From NCBI RefSeq assembly GCF_003432485.1, contig NZ_QVNQ01000003.1, forward strand, positions 496,001-560,000: a stretch of 64,000 nt of DNA. Direction: 5' to 3'. The notes under the pieces were generated by a model. It ran no database searches and was not told the origin of the DNA. It saw only the letters and a program-made list of their open reading frames with translations. Source of the DNA: Actinomadura spongiicola (GTDB taxonomy: Bacteria; Actinomycetota; Actinomycetes; Streptosporangiales; Streptosporangiaceae). Below, piece after piece: positions 37,012-45,839 of the stretch; position 1 is the first letter of the stretch; each line of letters opens with the position of its first letter. The position numbers and the translations under genes are program-made.

Positions 37012-38177
37012 CGACGCCACCACCGTCCCGGGACGACCGCGGCGACCATACCCCGAGACCCGTCCAGCCCGCCTGGGCGGCCTGGGCCCCGCCGGGCGAC
37101 GCGGGCGGCCCCGACCCGGTCGCCGCCCCGCCGGTTCCCGGCCCGCCGGACGTCTTCTCCCGGTGGCCGCCTCCGGACGCCCCCCGGCACGCCCCGGCGC
37201 CGCCGTCGACCACGGTCCTGCCCCGGACGAACCGGCTCGCGGTCGTCTCCCTCGTCACCGGGATCTTCGGGCTGGTCCCGGTCGCGGTCCTGCTCTGCGT
37301 CGCGGCGCTCGTCCAGGCCGGGCGGCGTGGGGAGCGGGGCCGGGGCCTGGCCGTCGGCGGCCTGGCCGCGTCCGCGGTCTGGAGCCTGGTGGCGGTGCTC
37401 GCCGTGGCGGGGATCGTGGGCACGCTTGTCACCGCCGAGCGCGACGCCTCCGGCCGCGTCATCGACAAGGACAAGGTGCTGCCCGCGGCGCTGCGCGTCG
37501 GCGACTGCTTCACCGGCATTCGCGGCGACTACACGATCGGCCCGCTGACGGCGCTGCCCTGCGCCGAGCCGCACGACGGCGAGGTCGTCGCCCAGCTACG
37601 GTTGCCCGGCAAGGCCTACCCGGGTGACGAGAAGACCCTCGAACAGGCGACGAACGCGTGCTTCAGGAAGGCGTTCCGGCTGCAACGGAGCCGGCACGCC
37701 AAGTTCCTGGAGCCCTACGCCGTCACGCCGACCAGGGCGAGCTGGCGCTCCGGGGACCGCAGGGTGCTCTGCCTGCTCCGCTACACCGGCCCGGGGACCC
37801 TCGCCGCGCCGCTCGCCACGACCGTGGACCCGGACCAGAGGTACTGGAGCGAGATGACCCGCGGCGACTGCTTCGGCAAGTGGGACCCCACGAGCCTGGC
37901 CCAGCGCGTCGTCGCCTGCACCACGCCGTACTGGAACCAGGTGTACGGGGTCTTCACGCTGGAGGCGGGCCCGTACCCGGGAACGGAGACGATCGAACGC
38001 AAGGGGCAGGTGCGCTGCGAGAGGCTGCTCCAGAAGGCCTTCGGCCGGCACCCCTACCCCGACCAGTACTCGTACTTCTACCCGGAGAAGCACGAGTGGG
38101 ACGGCGGCATCCGCACCGTCGTCTGCTTCGGCGTGAGCGAGGACCGTCCGCTGAAGAAGCCGATGCTGCCGTCCTGA
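37008..38177 (+). CDS. Septum-formation-like membrane protein with DUF4190 segment, second paralogue
   Basis: This 389-residue protein begins at GTG 37008 (VTTPPPSRDD), whose bases overlap the previous stop. A Pro-rich N-terminus leads into two membrane helices (LAVVSLVTGIFGLVPVAVLLCVAAL and GLAVGGLAASAVWSLVAVLAVAG), the DUF4190-type pair. The extracytoplasmic part holds two septum-formation-like domains, LRVGDCFTGIRGDYTIGPLTALPCAEPHDGEV and MTRGDCFGKWDPTSLAQRVVACTTPYWNQVY. The two neighbours share start peptide and Cys pattern, so they are tandem paralogues. A perfect terminator hairpin follows the stop. Confidence 0.82.
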   Translation: MTTPPPSRDDRGDHTPRPVQPAWAAWAPPGDAGGPDPVAAPPVPGPPDVFSRWPPPDAPRHAPAPPSTTVLPRTNRLAVVSLVTGIFGLVPVAVLLCVAALVQAGRRGERGRGLAVGGLAASAVWSLVAVLAVAGIVGTLVTAERDASGRVIDKDKVLPAALRVGDCFTGIRGDYTIGPLTALPCAEPHDGEVVAQLRLPGKAYPGDEKTLEQATNACFRKAFRLQRSRHAKFLEPYAVTPTRASWRSGDRRVLCLLRYTGPGTLAAPLATTVDPDQRYWSEMTRGDCFGKWDPTSLAQRVVACTTPYWNQVYGVFTLEAGPYPGTETIERKGQVRCERLLQKAFGRHPYPDQYSYFYPEKHEWDGGIRTVVCFGVSEDRPLKKPMLPS

Positions 38178-38178
38178 C

Positions 38179-38219
38179 CCGGTGGCGGGCCCCACCCGAG
38201 GGACAGGGCCCGCCACCGG
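38179..38219. terminator. Perfect 14-bp hairpin between convergent genes
   Basis: CCGGTGGCGGGCCC (38179-38192) and its exact complement (38206-38219) form a 14-bp stem with a 13-base loop, in the 45-base gap between the septum-formation gene and secDF. It can serve both genes as a bidirectional terminator. Confidence 0.85.
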
Positions 38220-38222
38220 CGT

Positions 38223-40508
38223 TCAGACGACCGCGCCCGAGTCCTGAGTGGAGCGGCGGGACGGGCGGGACCTGGTCTTGCGCTGCGGCGGCGGCGCCTT
38301 CGCGAACCGCTCCAGGACGACCGCCATCGGCGTCGCCGTGAACACGCTGGAGTACGTGCCGACGACGATGCCGATCAGGAGGGCGATGGCGAAGTCGGTC
38401 AGGGAGTCGCCGCCGAGGAACGCCAGGGCCGTCAGGATGAACAGCGCGCCCATCCCGGTGTTGATCGTGCGCGGGACGGTCTGCAGGACGCCCCGGTTCG
38501 CGATCGTCGCGAACCGTCCCTTCGGATTCTCGCCCCACATCTCCCGGACGCGGTCGAACACGACGACGGAGTCGTTGACCGAGTACCCGATGATGGTGAG
38601 CAGCGCGGCGAGGAACACCCCGTCGATGGGTTTGCCGAGCCAGGCGAAGACGCCCGTGACGATCGTGATGTCGTGGAACATCGCGATGACCGAGCCGGCC
38701 GCGAACGTCCAGCGGAACCTGATCGTCAGATAGGCCAGCTGGACCAGCAGCGCGACGCCGAGGGCGATGAGCGCCTTGGTCCGCAGTTCGTCGCCCAGGC
38801 TCGGGCCGATCAGCTCGTCACGCTGCTTGGTGGCGCCGCCGCCCTCCTTCGCCAGCGCCTGCTGGACGCGTTTCTCCTCCTCGTTGGTGAGGTCGACGGT
38901 CCGGACGGAGATGTCGTCCTGCCCGGACGTCTGGACGACGGCGCGCGGGAACCCGGCGTCGGCGACGGCGGAGCGGGCCACGTCGATGTCCACGGGACGG
39001 TTCGTGGAGTACTCGACGAGCCGTCCCCCGGTGAACTCCACACCGAAGTTGAGGCCGCGGGTGGCGATCCCGGTGGTGGCGATGACGACGGCGAGCGCGG
39101 AGATCCCGAGCCAGAGCCGGCTGCGCTTCATCAGGTCGGGGCCGCTGTTCTCCAGCCACCGCCGGATCCGTCCGGCGCCGGCGAGCCCGCCCGCCCTGCC
39201 CTTGGTGAGCTTCGGGAACCGCGCGGCGGCGGCGTCGGTGAGGACGCGGCTCAGCAGCATCGCCGACACGAGGGAGGCGAGGACACCGATGGTCAGCGTG
39301 ACACCGAATCCCCGCACCGGGCCGGAGGCGAGGAAGAACAGCAGGGCACCGGCGAGCAGCGTGGTGACGGCGCTGTCGGCGATCGCCGACCACGCCTTGT
39401 CGAAGCCGACGGCCAGGGCCGTCCGGGCGCTGCGTCCGGGCGCCGCCGCCCGCTCCTCCCTGGCGCGTTCGAAGGCCAGCACGTTGGCGTCGATGGCCAT
39501 GCCGATGGCGAGGACGAAACCGGCGAGTCCGGGCAGGGTCAGGGTCGCGCCGACCGCGACGAGCGCGGCGTAGGAGATGAGCGCGTAGCAGGCCAGCGCG
39601 ACCGTGGCGAGGAAGCCGACGATGCGGTAGACGGCCACGATGAACAGCCCGGTGAGGATGACGCCGATGACCGCGGCGCGGGCGCTGGCGTCGATCGCCT
39701 CGTCGCCGAGCGTCGGCCCCACCACCCGCTGCTCGATGACCTTCACGGGGACGGGCAGCGAACCGCCCTCGATCAGCGCGGCGAGGTCCTTGGCCTCACC
39801 GGCGCTGAAGTCCCCGGTGATCTGCGTCGATCCGCCGGTGATGCCGACGCCGCAGGCGACGCTCTCGGTGACGCCCGGGGAGGAGATCACGCTGCCGTCG
39901 AGGATGATCGCGATCCGCCGTTCGTCGCCCGCCGCGCAGGCGGCCTTCGCGGTCAGCCGCTCCCACGTCTTGCCGCCGTCGCCCTTGAAGTCGACGTTCA
40001 CGGCCCAGCCGCCGAGGTTCTGCGGATCGTAGGTGGCGTCGGCGGAGCCGATGCCGTCGCCGGTGAGGGCGGCGGGGCCGATCAGGATCGGCTGCCCGCT
40101 CTCGTCCCGGACCAGCTGCTGGCCCCTGTCGGGCGTGCCGTCGTTGGGCAGCACCGGATGGGCGGTGAGCTGCGCGGTCTTGCCGATCGCCGCGGTCGCC
40201 CTGGCCGGGTCCTGGACGTCGGGCAGTTCGACGATCAGCCGCCGGTCACCGGACCGGGTGATCGACGACTCGGCGACGCCGAGCGCGTCGATGCGGCGGC
40301 CCAGCACCTCCCGGGCGCGGTCGGTCGCCTCCCGGTCGGCCTTCACCGTCGGCGAGTTCTGCGTCTCCAGCACGATCTGGGTGCCGCCGCGCAGGTCGAG
40401 GCCGAGGCGGGCGGGTTTGGCATACGCGAAGTAGAACGATGTGGCGAGTACGGCCAATGCCAGTACCGCCCGCACCAGGTTGGCGCGAGTCAAAGGGAAC
40501 CTCCACAC
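38223..40508 (-). CDS. secDF: Fused protein translocase subunit SecDF
   Basis: This 761-residue membrane protein combines SecD and SecF in one chain. The SecD half starts with one TM segment followed by LGLDLRGGTQIVLETQNSP near residue 36 and the periplasmic P1 domain, then the TM block with GATLTLPGLAGFVLAIGMAIDANVLAFERAREE near residue 325. The SecF half begins near residue 460 and has NFGVEFTGGRLVEYSTNRPVDID, then TIIGYSVNDSVVVFDRVREMWGENP near residue 640. SecDF uses the proton gradient to help pull proteins out of the Sec channel. It shares a terminator with the opposing gene. Confidence 0.95.
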   Translation of the reverse strand: MWRFPLTRANLVRAVLALAVLATSFYFAYAKPARLGLDLRGGTQIVLETQNSPTVKADREATDRAREVLGRRIDALGVAESSITRSGDRRLIVELPDVQDPARATAAIGKTAQLTAHPVLPNDGTPDRGQQLVRDESGQPILIGPAALTGDGIGSADATYDPQNLGGWAVNVDFKGDGGKTWERLTAKAACAAGDERRIAIILDGSVISSPGVTESVACGVGITGGSTQITGDFSAGEAKDLAALIEGGSLPVPVKVIEQRVVGPTLGDEAIDASARAAVIGVILTGLFIVAVYRIVGFLATVALACYALISYAALVAVGATLTLPGLAGFVLAIGMAIDANVLAFERAREERAAAPGRSARTALAVGFDKAWSAIADSAVTTLLAGALLFFLASGPVRGFGVTLTIGVLASLVSAMLLSRVLTDAAAARFPKLTKGRAGGLAGAGRIRRWLENSGPDLMKRSRLWLGISALAVVIATTGIATRGLNFGVEFTGGRLVEYSTNRPVDIDVARSAVADAGFPRAVVQTSGQDDISVRTVDLTNEEEKRVQQALAKEGGGATKQRDELIGPSLGDELRTKALIALGVALLVQLAYLTIRFRWTFAAGSVIAMFHDITIVTGVFAWLGKPIDGVFLAALLTIIGYSVNDSVVVFDRVREMWGENPKGRFATIANRGVLQTVPRTINTGMGALFILTALAFLGGDSLTDFAIALLIGIVVGTYSSVFTATPMAVVLERFAKAPPPQRKTRSRPSRRSTQDSGAVV

Positions 40509-40553
40509 GGAGCTCCGGCGCCGGGCGTGCGCGCGGCACCGCGGACAGAGACC

Positions 40554-40961
40554 TCAGATCCGTGGGAAGGAGGGTGGGGCGCGCCCGCGTGGCACGCCCC
40601 TCGGCACGATGTCCGGGGGGACATGCGCGGAAACGGCGCGGACGGCGCGCCGGGACGGCGGCCGCACCTCGACGGCGGCCGTGGGCAGCACCACGAGCGG
40701 CGGCTGCGCCGCGGGCGCCGACCGCACGTCGGGGGACGCGACGACGGCCTGCTCGTGTGGGCTCGGGCGGTGCTTGGTGGACGAGCGGGCGCGGGCGGGC
40801 GCCTGCTGCGCGGCCCCGTTCCGGACACCGGCGATCGTGCCGGTGGGAGACGTCCCGCCGTGGGTCCCGGTCCCGGCGGGGCCGACCACGATGCCGAGCA
40901 GCCCCAGCGCGACGACCAGCAGCCGGGCGACAGGACGGGCAGGCCAGTGCGGTTCGCGCAT
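40554..40961 (-). CDS. Small exported hypothetical protein
   Basis: This is a 135-residue protein from the ATG at 40961 (MREPHWPARPVARLLVVALGLLGIVVGPAG), where AGGAGG lies about 7-8 bases upstream, a better start than the longer frame to 41039. The N-terminus reads as a signal peptide or membrane anchor (basic head, hydrophobic LLVVALGLLGIVV). The rest is Pro/Ala/Ser-rich and low in secondary structure, with no family I recognise. It lies 45 bases upstream of secDF on the same strand, so it could be its operon partner. Confidence 0.6.
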   Translation of the reverse strand: MREPHWPARPVARLLVVALGLLGIVVGPAGTGTHGGTSPTGTIAGVRNGAAQQAPARARSSTKHRPSPHEQAVVASPDVRSAPAAQPPLVVLPTAAVEVRPPSRRAVRAVSAHVPPDIVPRGVPRGRAPPSFPRI

Positions 40962-41109
40962 CCTGCCCCTCCTCTCGGACTCACCGACCGGTCGCCAGGC
41001 TCCGTGCGCCGCCGCCCATGCGGGCGGTTCAGCCGTCACCGACCCTCATAGTGTCACGATCCGCACCCGCACCGGCCACCACCGCAACCCCGCGACAACC
41101 CCAAGGTTT

Positions 41110-41253
41110 GCGATCGCGTCCGAAGGCAGGTTTCGAGCCTGCGAGAAACCTGATCGCGCAGCGAGCCGCCAGGCGAGTCGGAGTCGATGCCAGCGATCGC
41201 ACCGCAGTTCACGACGATGGAGGCCCGCCAGGGCCGAAGGAGGAGTGAACTGC
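41110..41253 (+). repeat. Dispersed structured intergenic repeat, copy A
   Basis: This 144-base element contains hairpin 1 (CAGGTTTC pairing with GAAACCTG, flanked by GCGAT/ATCGC), a linker with GCAGCGAGCCGCCAGGCGAG, and a 3' structure of outer stem GCAGTTCAC (41204-41212) with GTGAACTGC (41245-41253). Inside that is a GGCCC/GGGCC stem closed by GCCA (41222-41235). Two more copies lie at 48424 and 48624. It sits between glyS (its end 8 bases away) and the small exported protein gene. Confidence 0.85.
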
Positions 41254-41261
41254 GAAGAAAC

Positions 41262-42650
41262 TCAGCAGCCGACGAGCTGGGCGGCGAGGAACGACTCCAC
41301 CTGGCTGATCGCGATGCGCTCCTGGGACATCGAGTCGCGCTCCCGGACGGTGACCGCGTCGTCGTCCAGGGTGTCGAAGTCGACGGTGACGCAGAACGGG
41401 GTGCCGATCTCGTCCTGGCGGCGGTAGCGGCGGCCGATGGCGCCGGCGTCGTCGAAGTCGACGTTCCAGTTCTTGCGGAGCCGCGCGGCGAGGTCGCGGG
41501 CCTTCGGCGACAGGTCGGCGTTGCGCGACAGCGGCAGCACCGCGCACTTCACCGGGGCCAGCCGCCGGTCGAGCCGCATGACGGCGCGCTTCTCCATCTT
41601 GCCCTTGGCGTTGGGCGCCTCGTCCTCGGCGTAGGCGTCCATCATGAACGTGAGCGCGCACCGGTCGACGCCCGCCGCGGGCTCGATCACGTACGGGACG
41701 AACCGTTCACCGGACTCCTGGTCGAAGAACGACAGGTCGGCGCCCGACGCCTTCGAGTGCGTCGTCAGGTCGTAGTCGGTGCGGTTGGCGACGCCCTCCA
41801 GCTCGCCCCACTCGCCGCCGACGAAGTCGAACCGGTACTCCACGTCCACGGTCCGCTTGGAGTAGTGCGACAGCTTCTCCTGCGGGTGCTCGTACAGCCG
41901 CAGGTTCTCCTTGCGGACACCGAGGTCGACGTACCACTGCATGCGCTCGTCGATCCAGTACTGGTGCCATTCCTCGTCGGTGCCGGGCTTGACGAAGAAC
42001 TCCATCTCCATCTGCTCGAACTCACGGGTCCGGAAGATGAAGTTGCCGGGCGTGATCTCGTTGCGGAACGACTTGCCGATCTGGCCGATGCCGAACGGCA
42101 CCTTGCGGCGCGCGGACTGCTGGACGTTCAGGTAGTTGACGAAGATGCCCTGCGCGGTCTCGGGACGCAGGTAGGCCAGGCCCGACTCGTCCTCGACCGG
42201 GCCGAGGTAGGTCTTGAGCAGGCCGTTGAACATCTTCGGCTCGGTGAAGGAGCCCTTGACGCCGCAGTTCGGGCAGCTGATGTCGGCGAGACCGTTCGCG
42301 GGCGGGCGGCCGTGCTTGGCCTCGTAGGCCTCTTCGAGGTGGTCGCCTCGGAAGCGCTTGTGGCAGGACTGGCATTCGGTCAGCGGGTCGACGAACGCCT
42401 GGACGTGGCCGCTGGCCTCCCAGACCTCGCGGGCGAGGATGACGCACGAGTCGAGGCCGACGATGTCGTCGCGGCCCTGCACCATGGACTTCCACCACTG
42501 ACGTTTGACGTTGTTCTTGAGTTCGACGCCCAGCGGACCGTAGTCCCAGGAGGCGCGGAGCCCGCCGTAGATCTCGCTCGACGGGTAGACGAGGCCCCGG
42601 CGCTTGGCGAGGTTGACGATCGTGTCCAACACATCGGAACGGCGTGCCAT
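41262..42650 (-). CDS. glyS: Glycyl-tRNA synthetase (alpha2 type)
   Basis: This 462-residue class II aminoacyl-tRNA synthetase charges tRNA-Gly. It is the single-polypeptide dimeric type found in actinobacteria. Seen are the N-terminal motif [45 protein letters not shown], a Cys-rich insertion ([16 protein letters not shown] and [10 protein letters not shown], a zinc site), and motif 2/3 regions [13 protein letters not shown] and [17 protein letters not shown]. The C-terminal anticodon-binding domain carries [34 protein letters not shown]. The ATG at 42650 is the natural start. A structured repeat lies just beyond its stop. Confidence 0.96.
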   Translation of the reverse strand: MARRSDVLDTIVNLAKRRGLVYPSSEIYGGLRASWDYGPLGVELKNNVKRQWWKSMVQGRDDIVGLDSCVILAREVWEASGHVQAFVDPLTECQSCHKRFRGDHLEEAYEAKHGRPPANGLADISCPNCGVKGSFTEPKMFNGLLKTYLGPVEDESGLAYLRPETAQGIFVNYLNVQQSARRKVPFGIGQIGKSFRNEITPGNFIFRTREFEQMEMEFFVKPGTDEEWHQYWIDERMQWYVDLGVRKENLRLYEHPQEKLSHYSKRTVDVEYRFDFVGGEWGELEGVANRTDYDLTTHSKASGADLSFFDQESGERFVPYVIEPAAGVDRCALTFMMDAYAEDEAPNAKGKMEKRAVMRLDRRLAPVKCAVLPLSRNADLSPKARDLAARLRKNWNVDFDDAGAIGRRYRRQDEIGTPFCVTVDFDTLDDDAVTVRERDSMSQERIAISQVESFLAAQLVGC

Positions 42651-42814
42651 GAGTATTCTCCATCCGGCTGGCGGTCGGCGGGACAGTGCGTACGCCCCGG
42701 CCCGGCTCCCGCGGGCGGCGGCGAGTGGTGTTCCCCGATGATCCCGCGGCGCGATCCTGCTCGGCGCCCTCGGGCAGTGCCCAGCTTAGGGCACGGGTGG
42801 GGCCAGTAAACCGA

Positions 42815-44083
42815 CTAGAGGACGCGGCCGTCCACAACATTACTGTCGATGTTGAGGGTGACGCCGCCGTGCTTCTCCTTGTGGCCGCCCCGGTACTGCT
42901 TGATGCGGCCGTGCGGATGCCACCAGTGGTCCGGGATGAAGGGGTCGCCGTACACGTCCGCCCGGCCGTTCCAGTGGGCGAACCAGATGGCGACGGGCTT
43001 GCTTATCCCGTCGGCGTCGCCGACGTCCCGGATGCCGGACTTGACGCTGCTGTAGAGGCACGGGTCGTATCCGAGGCTCGTCAACCTCCGGACCCAGTTG
43101 TCCACGAACCTCAGGACGGCGGCCTTGCACCCGATGTTGCGGCTGTCGTAGGCCTCCATGTCGTAGTAGATGGGCGCGCCCTGCGGGATGCCGAGCGCCT
43201 GGGCCTTGACGGCGGCGTCCTCGGCGGCCACGGCGCCCTGCGACGCGGCGTTCTTGGCGGTGAAACGCTGCCGCCGGCTGCCGCACGGCGCCTGGAGCCC
43301 GACGTAGGTGGGGGTGACGCGGTAGCCCATGTCGCGGACCGCGCCCAGCCACGCCTCGGTGAGGTTGGGTTGCGCGCAGCCGCGCGCCGCGCCGCCGATG
43401 TAGATGTTGGTGACCTCGAAGGACGGCCGCCACGCCCGCATGGTCGCGAGGGACGGCGCCGTGCAGGTGTCGAACCCCCTGCCGCGCGTCCACGGCCTCG
43501 CCGGGTCCGGCGGGAGGTCGCCTCGGGCGTTCCCCGGCCGCTCGCGCCGGGGATCCGGGGTGGGCGGGCCGGATCCGGTGGCACGTCCGGGGTCCAGCCG
43601 GGTGCCGCGCAGGATCCGCTGGAGCGGCGCCGGATCCGTCCCGTACACGCCGGTGATGGCGGCTCCGGCCTCGGGGACGGTGAGCCGCGCCTCGTGGTCG
43701 ACGGTCGGCGGGATGGTGAGCGTGGCGAGCCCGTCGGCGCGCACGACCTTCCCGGACGCGCGGCGCCCCTCGGCGGACGGCCCCGCCCGCTCGGCGGGCT
43801 GGATGTGGAGAGCCTCGGTGCGGCCGACGAGGCGGGGCGGGCAGTCCGGCTCCGGCCCGGGACGGCCGAGGTAGAGGACGTGCCGGTCGAAGCGGACGCA
43901 GCGGGACGCATCCCGGTCGAGCCGGTGCACCTCCCAGCCCACCGGCACGGATATCCGCAGCCCGAGGTACTCGACGACACGCGGGGCGGCGTGGGCGGGC
44001 GGCGCGATCGCCGCGACGGACGGTCCGGTGGCCAGGACGGCGCCGGACAGGACGGCACTGGGCAGCAGGAAGGCGCGGCGCAT
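42815..44083 (-). CDS. Secreted DUF1906 (glycoside-hydrolase-like) protein
   Basis: This 422-residue exported protein has a clear signal peptide (MRRAFLLPSAVLSGAVLATGPSVAAIAPPAHAAP, likely cleavage after AHA near residue 32). The C-terminal 220 residues have the DUF1906 pattern: GRGFDTCTAPSLATMRAW, SFEVTNIYIGG, VTPTYVGLQAPC, and IPQGAPIYYDMEAYDSRNIGCKAAVLRFV, resembling the Rv2525c-type TIM-barrel associated with cell-wall processing. The middle is a variable, Pro-rich spacer. It is probably secreted by the Tat or Sec route; a twin Arg is present but followed by no Tat consensus. GGGGGAG lies upstream of the ATG at 44083. Confidence 0.88.
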   Translation of the reverse strand: MRRAFLLPSAVLSGAVLATGPSVAAIAPPAHAAPRVVEYLGLRISVPVGWEVHRLDRDASRCVRFDRHVLYLGRPGPEPDCPPRLVGRTEALHIQPAERAGPSAEGRRASGKVVRADGLATLTIPPTVDHEARLTVPEAGAAITGVYGTDPAPLQRILRGTRLDPGRATGSGPPTPDPRRERPGNARGDLPPDPARPWTRGRGFDTCTAPSLATMRAWRPSFEVTNIYIGGAARGCAQPNLTEAWLGAVRDMGYRVTPTYVGLQAPCGSRRQRFTAKNAASQGAVAAEDAAVKAQALGIPQGAPIYYDMEAYDSRNIGCKAAVLRFVDNWVRRLTSLGYDPCLYSSVKSGIRDVGDADGISKPVAIWFAHWNGRADVYGDPFIPDHWWHPHGRIKQYRGGHKEKHGGVTLNIDSNVVDGRVL

Positions 44084-44207
44084 CAGATCTCCCCCGAACG
44101 GGCACGGCATGATCGTGAACGCCGCAAAGATGACCTTGGCCGGGGCGGCGAAACCGGCCGCGCCGCTTCTTGCCCGGTCCCTTGCCCTACCGAGACGCAC
44201 CCGTTGA

Positions 44208-44492
44208 TCAGTGGGCGGCGACGACCTCGTAGGCGCCGGGTTCGTCCACGGCCAGGGCGGCCAGCGGCATGAACCGCATCCGCAGCTCGTGGCCGCCGAG
44301 CGCGCGGCGGTAGTGGCCCGCGCCGTCCCATTCGGTGACGAGGGCCCACAGCCCGGGGTCGTCGACGGTCCTGCCGAGCCGTCCGGAGCGGAAGCCGGGG
44401 CACTCCGACAGGGCCGTCAGCACCGCGGTCATGCGGTCGGCGAAGTCGTCGGCGTCCTCGCCGGGCACGCGGTACCGGGTTATCGCGATCAT
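44208..44492 (-). CDS. ABM-domain (antibiotic biosynthesis monooxygenase-like) protein
   Basis: This 94-residue small protein has the dimeric ferredoxin-like fold of ABM domains: MIAITRYRVPGEDADDFADRMTAVLTALSECPGFRSGRLGRTVDD, then LWALVTEWDGAGHYRRAL and a C-terminal strand. ABM-type proteins include heme-degrading and quinone monooxygenases, but many actinobacterial members are stand-alone and of unknown role. No heme-degradation residues can be confidently placed. It is divergent from the DUF6703-like gene, with 46 bases between the starts. Confidence 0.8.
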   Translation of the reverse strand: MIAITRYRVPGEDADDFADRMTAVLTALSECPGFRSGRLGRTVDDPGLWALVTEWDGAGHYRRALGGHELRMRFMPLAALAVDEPGAYEVVAAH

Positions 44493-44538
44493 GTGTCCAT
44501 CCTCTCGCGGGCCAGGGGATTTCCGTTACCGTGGGCGG

Positions 44539-44844
44539 GTGCGAACCAAGGGTGAGCCAGGCGGGCTGCGGGCCGCGATCGAGCGGCGCAGCGCGGCGCC
44601 GGTGGTGTTCCTGCACCGGTTGCCGCGGTGGACGCTGCTGGTCGCGGTGTTCGCGCTGCTGGTGGTCGGGATGGTCGGCGGCGGCTGGGTGGCGGCGGCC
44701 GGGCTGCTGGTCCTGGCGGCGGCGCTGGCCTGGTTCGCCTACCTGAACTGGCCCGCGCTGGACGGGTCGGGCAAGGCGCTGCGGATCGTCGCGCTGGCGA
44801 TCCTCGTGGGGTTCGCGCTGGGGCGCGGCATCGGGCGACTTTGA
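44539..44844 (+). CDS. Small membrane protein (DUF6703-like)
   Basis: This 101-residue protein starts at GTG 44539 (VRTKGEPGGLRAAIERRSAAPVVFLHRLPRW). The N-terminal 25 residues are basic and cytoplasmic, followed by two or three hydrophobic segments (TLLVAVFALLVVGMVGG and WVAAAGLLVLAAALAWFAYL) and a closing IVALAILVGFALGRGIGRL. Similar small proteins precede the zinc-uptake operon in other actinobacteria. Function unknown. Its stop codon TGA is part of the Zur box for the next gene. Confidence 0.72.
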   Translation: MRTKGEPGGLRAAIERRSAAPVVFLHRLPRWTLLVAVFALLVVGMVGGGWVAAAGLLVLAAALAWFAYLNWPALDGSGKALRIVALAILVGFALGRGIGRL

Positions 44845-44877
44845 CTATCATTTTCAGAATCGTCCATAATCGACGGG
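44841..44877 (+). promoter_or_regulatory. znuA promoter with Zur box; leaderless transcript
   Basis: TGACTATCATTTTCA (44842-44856) matches the actinobacterial Zur box TGAAAATCATTTTCA with two changes. The same bases contain a -35 TTGACT (44841-44846). An 18-base spacer leads to a -10 CATAAT (44865-44870), and the GTG start of znuA begins 7 bases after it, so the mRNA is probably leaderless. Zinc-bound Zur would cover the -35 region and shut off uptake when zinc is sufficient. Confidence 0.75.
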
Positions 44878-45839
44878 TGCCCCGCTTCCGGAACTCCCCG
44901 AGCGACTCCCCCGCGGCGGTCCTCACCCTGGCCGGGCTGGCGATCGGGCTCGCGGCCGGGCTGACGGGCTGCGCCGACGCGGGCGCCGACGTTCCCCCCG
45001 GCAGGACCGCCGTGATCGCGTCGTTCTACCCGATGGCGTGGCTCGCCGAGCGCGTCGGCGGCGACGACGCGCACGTCCGGACCCTCACCGCGCCCGGGAC
45101 CGAACCCCATGACCTGGAACTGACGGCCCGGCAGGTCGCCCGGGTCGAGGACGCCGACCTCGCCGTCTACGTCAAGGGCGTCCAGCCCGCCGTGGACGAG
45201 GCCGTCCGCGGGCACGCGAAGGGCAGGTCGCTGGACGCGACGAGCCTGGTGAAGACGCTGCCGCCCCCGGACGAGACCGACGACGAGGAGGCGCACGACG
45301 GCCTCCGCCACGACGAGGCGTCCTACGACCCGCACGTCTGGCTAGACCCCAGCCGCATGGCGACCGTCGCGACCGCGCTCGGCGACCGGCTCGCCGCCGC
45401 CGACCCCGCCCACGCGGCGGGCCACCGGCGGCGCGCCGCGTCCACCGCCGCCGAACTTCGCGCGCTCGACCGCCGGTTCACCACCGGTCTGGCGTCCTGC
45501 GCGCGCCGGGACATCATCACCGCGCACGCCGCGTTCGGCTACCTCGCCGACCGTTACGCCCTGCGCCAGATCCCCGTCGCGGGCGTCGACCCGGCGAGCG
45601 AGCCGTCCCCGCGGCGGATGGCCGACCTGTCCCGCCGGGTCGTCGCCACCGGCGCGACCACGATCTTCACCGAGACCCTCGCCAGCCCGAAGGTCGCGCG
45701 GTCGCTGGCCCGGGAGGCGGGCGTGCGGACCGCCGTTCTGGACCCGGCCGAGGGCGTCGAGGACGGCTCGTCCGACGACTACCTGACGATCATGCAGGGG
45801 AACCTGCGGACGCTGCGCGCCGCGCTGGAGTGCTCATGA
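44877..45839 (+). CDS. znuA: Zinc ABC transporter substrate-binding lipoprotein ZnuA
   Basis: This 320-residue protein has an N-terminal signal peptide with a lipobox (GLAAGLTGC, the Cys being the lipidated residue near residue 34), then a TroA-like metal-binding fold: IASFYPMAWLAERVGGDDAHVRTLTAPGTEPHDLEL with a metal His, an acidic/His loop DETDDEEAHDGLRHDEASYDPHVW in the usual His-rich loop position, and ITAHAAFGYLADRYAL. It captures zinc (or manganese) outside the cell and hands it to ZnuBC. The GTG at 44877 has no ribosome binding site upstream, in line with a leaderless mRNA. It is the first gene of the zur operon. Confidence 0.92.
   Translation: MPRFRNSPSDSPAAVLTLAGLAIGLAAGLTGCADAGADVPPGRTAVIASFYPMAWLAERVGGDDAHVRTLTAPGTEPHDLELTARQVARVEDADLAVYVKGVQPAVDEAVRGHAKGRSLDATSLVKTLPPPDETDDEEAHDGLRHDEASYDPHVWLDPSRMATVATALGDRLAAADPAHAAGHRRRAASTAAELRALDRRFTTGLASCARRDIITAHAAFGYLADRYALRQIPVAGVDPASEPSPRRMADLSRRVVATGATTIFTETLASPKVARSLAREAGVRTAVLDPAEGVEDGSSDDYLTIMQGNLRTLRAALECS

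Noticed and set aside
40439..41248. Plus-strand 269-codon frame opposite the small exported protein
   Set aside because: It is antisense to a gene with better start signals and runs into repeat copy A.
44081..44120. Twin-arginine start of the DUF1906 protein as Tat signal
   Set aside because: RR is present but the consensus residues after it are missing; Sec export is equally likely.
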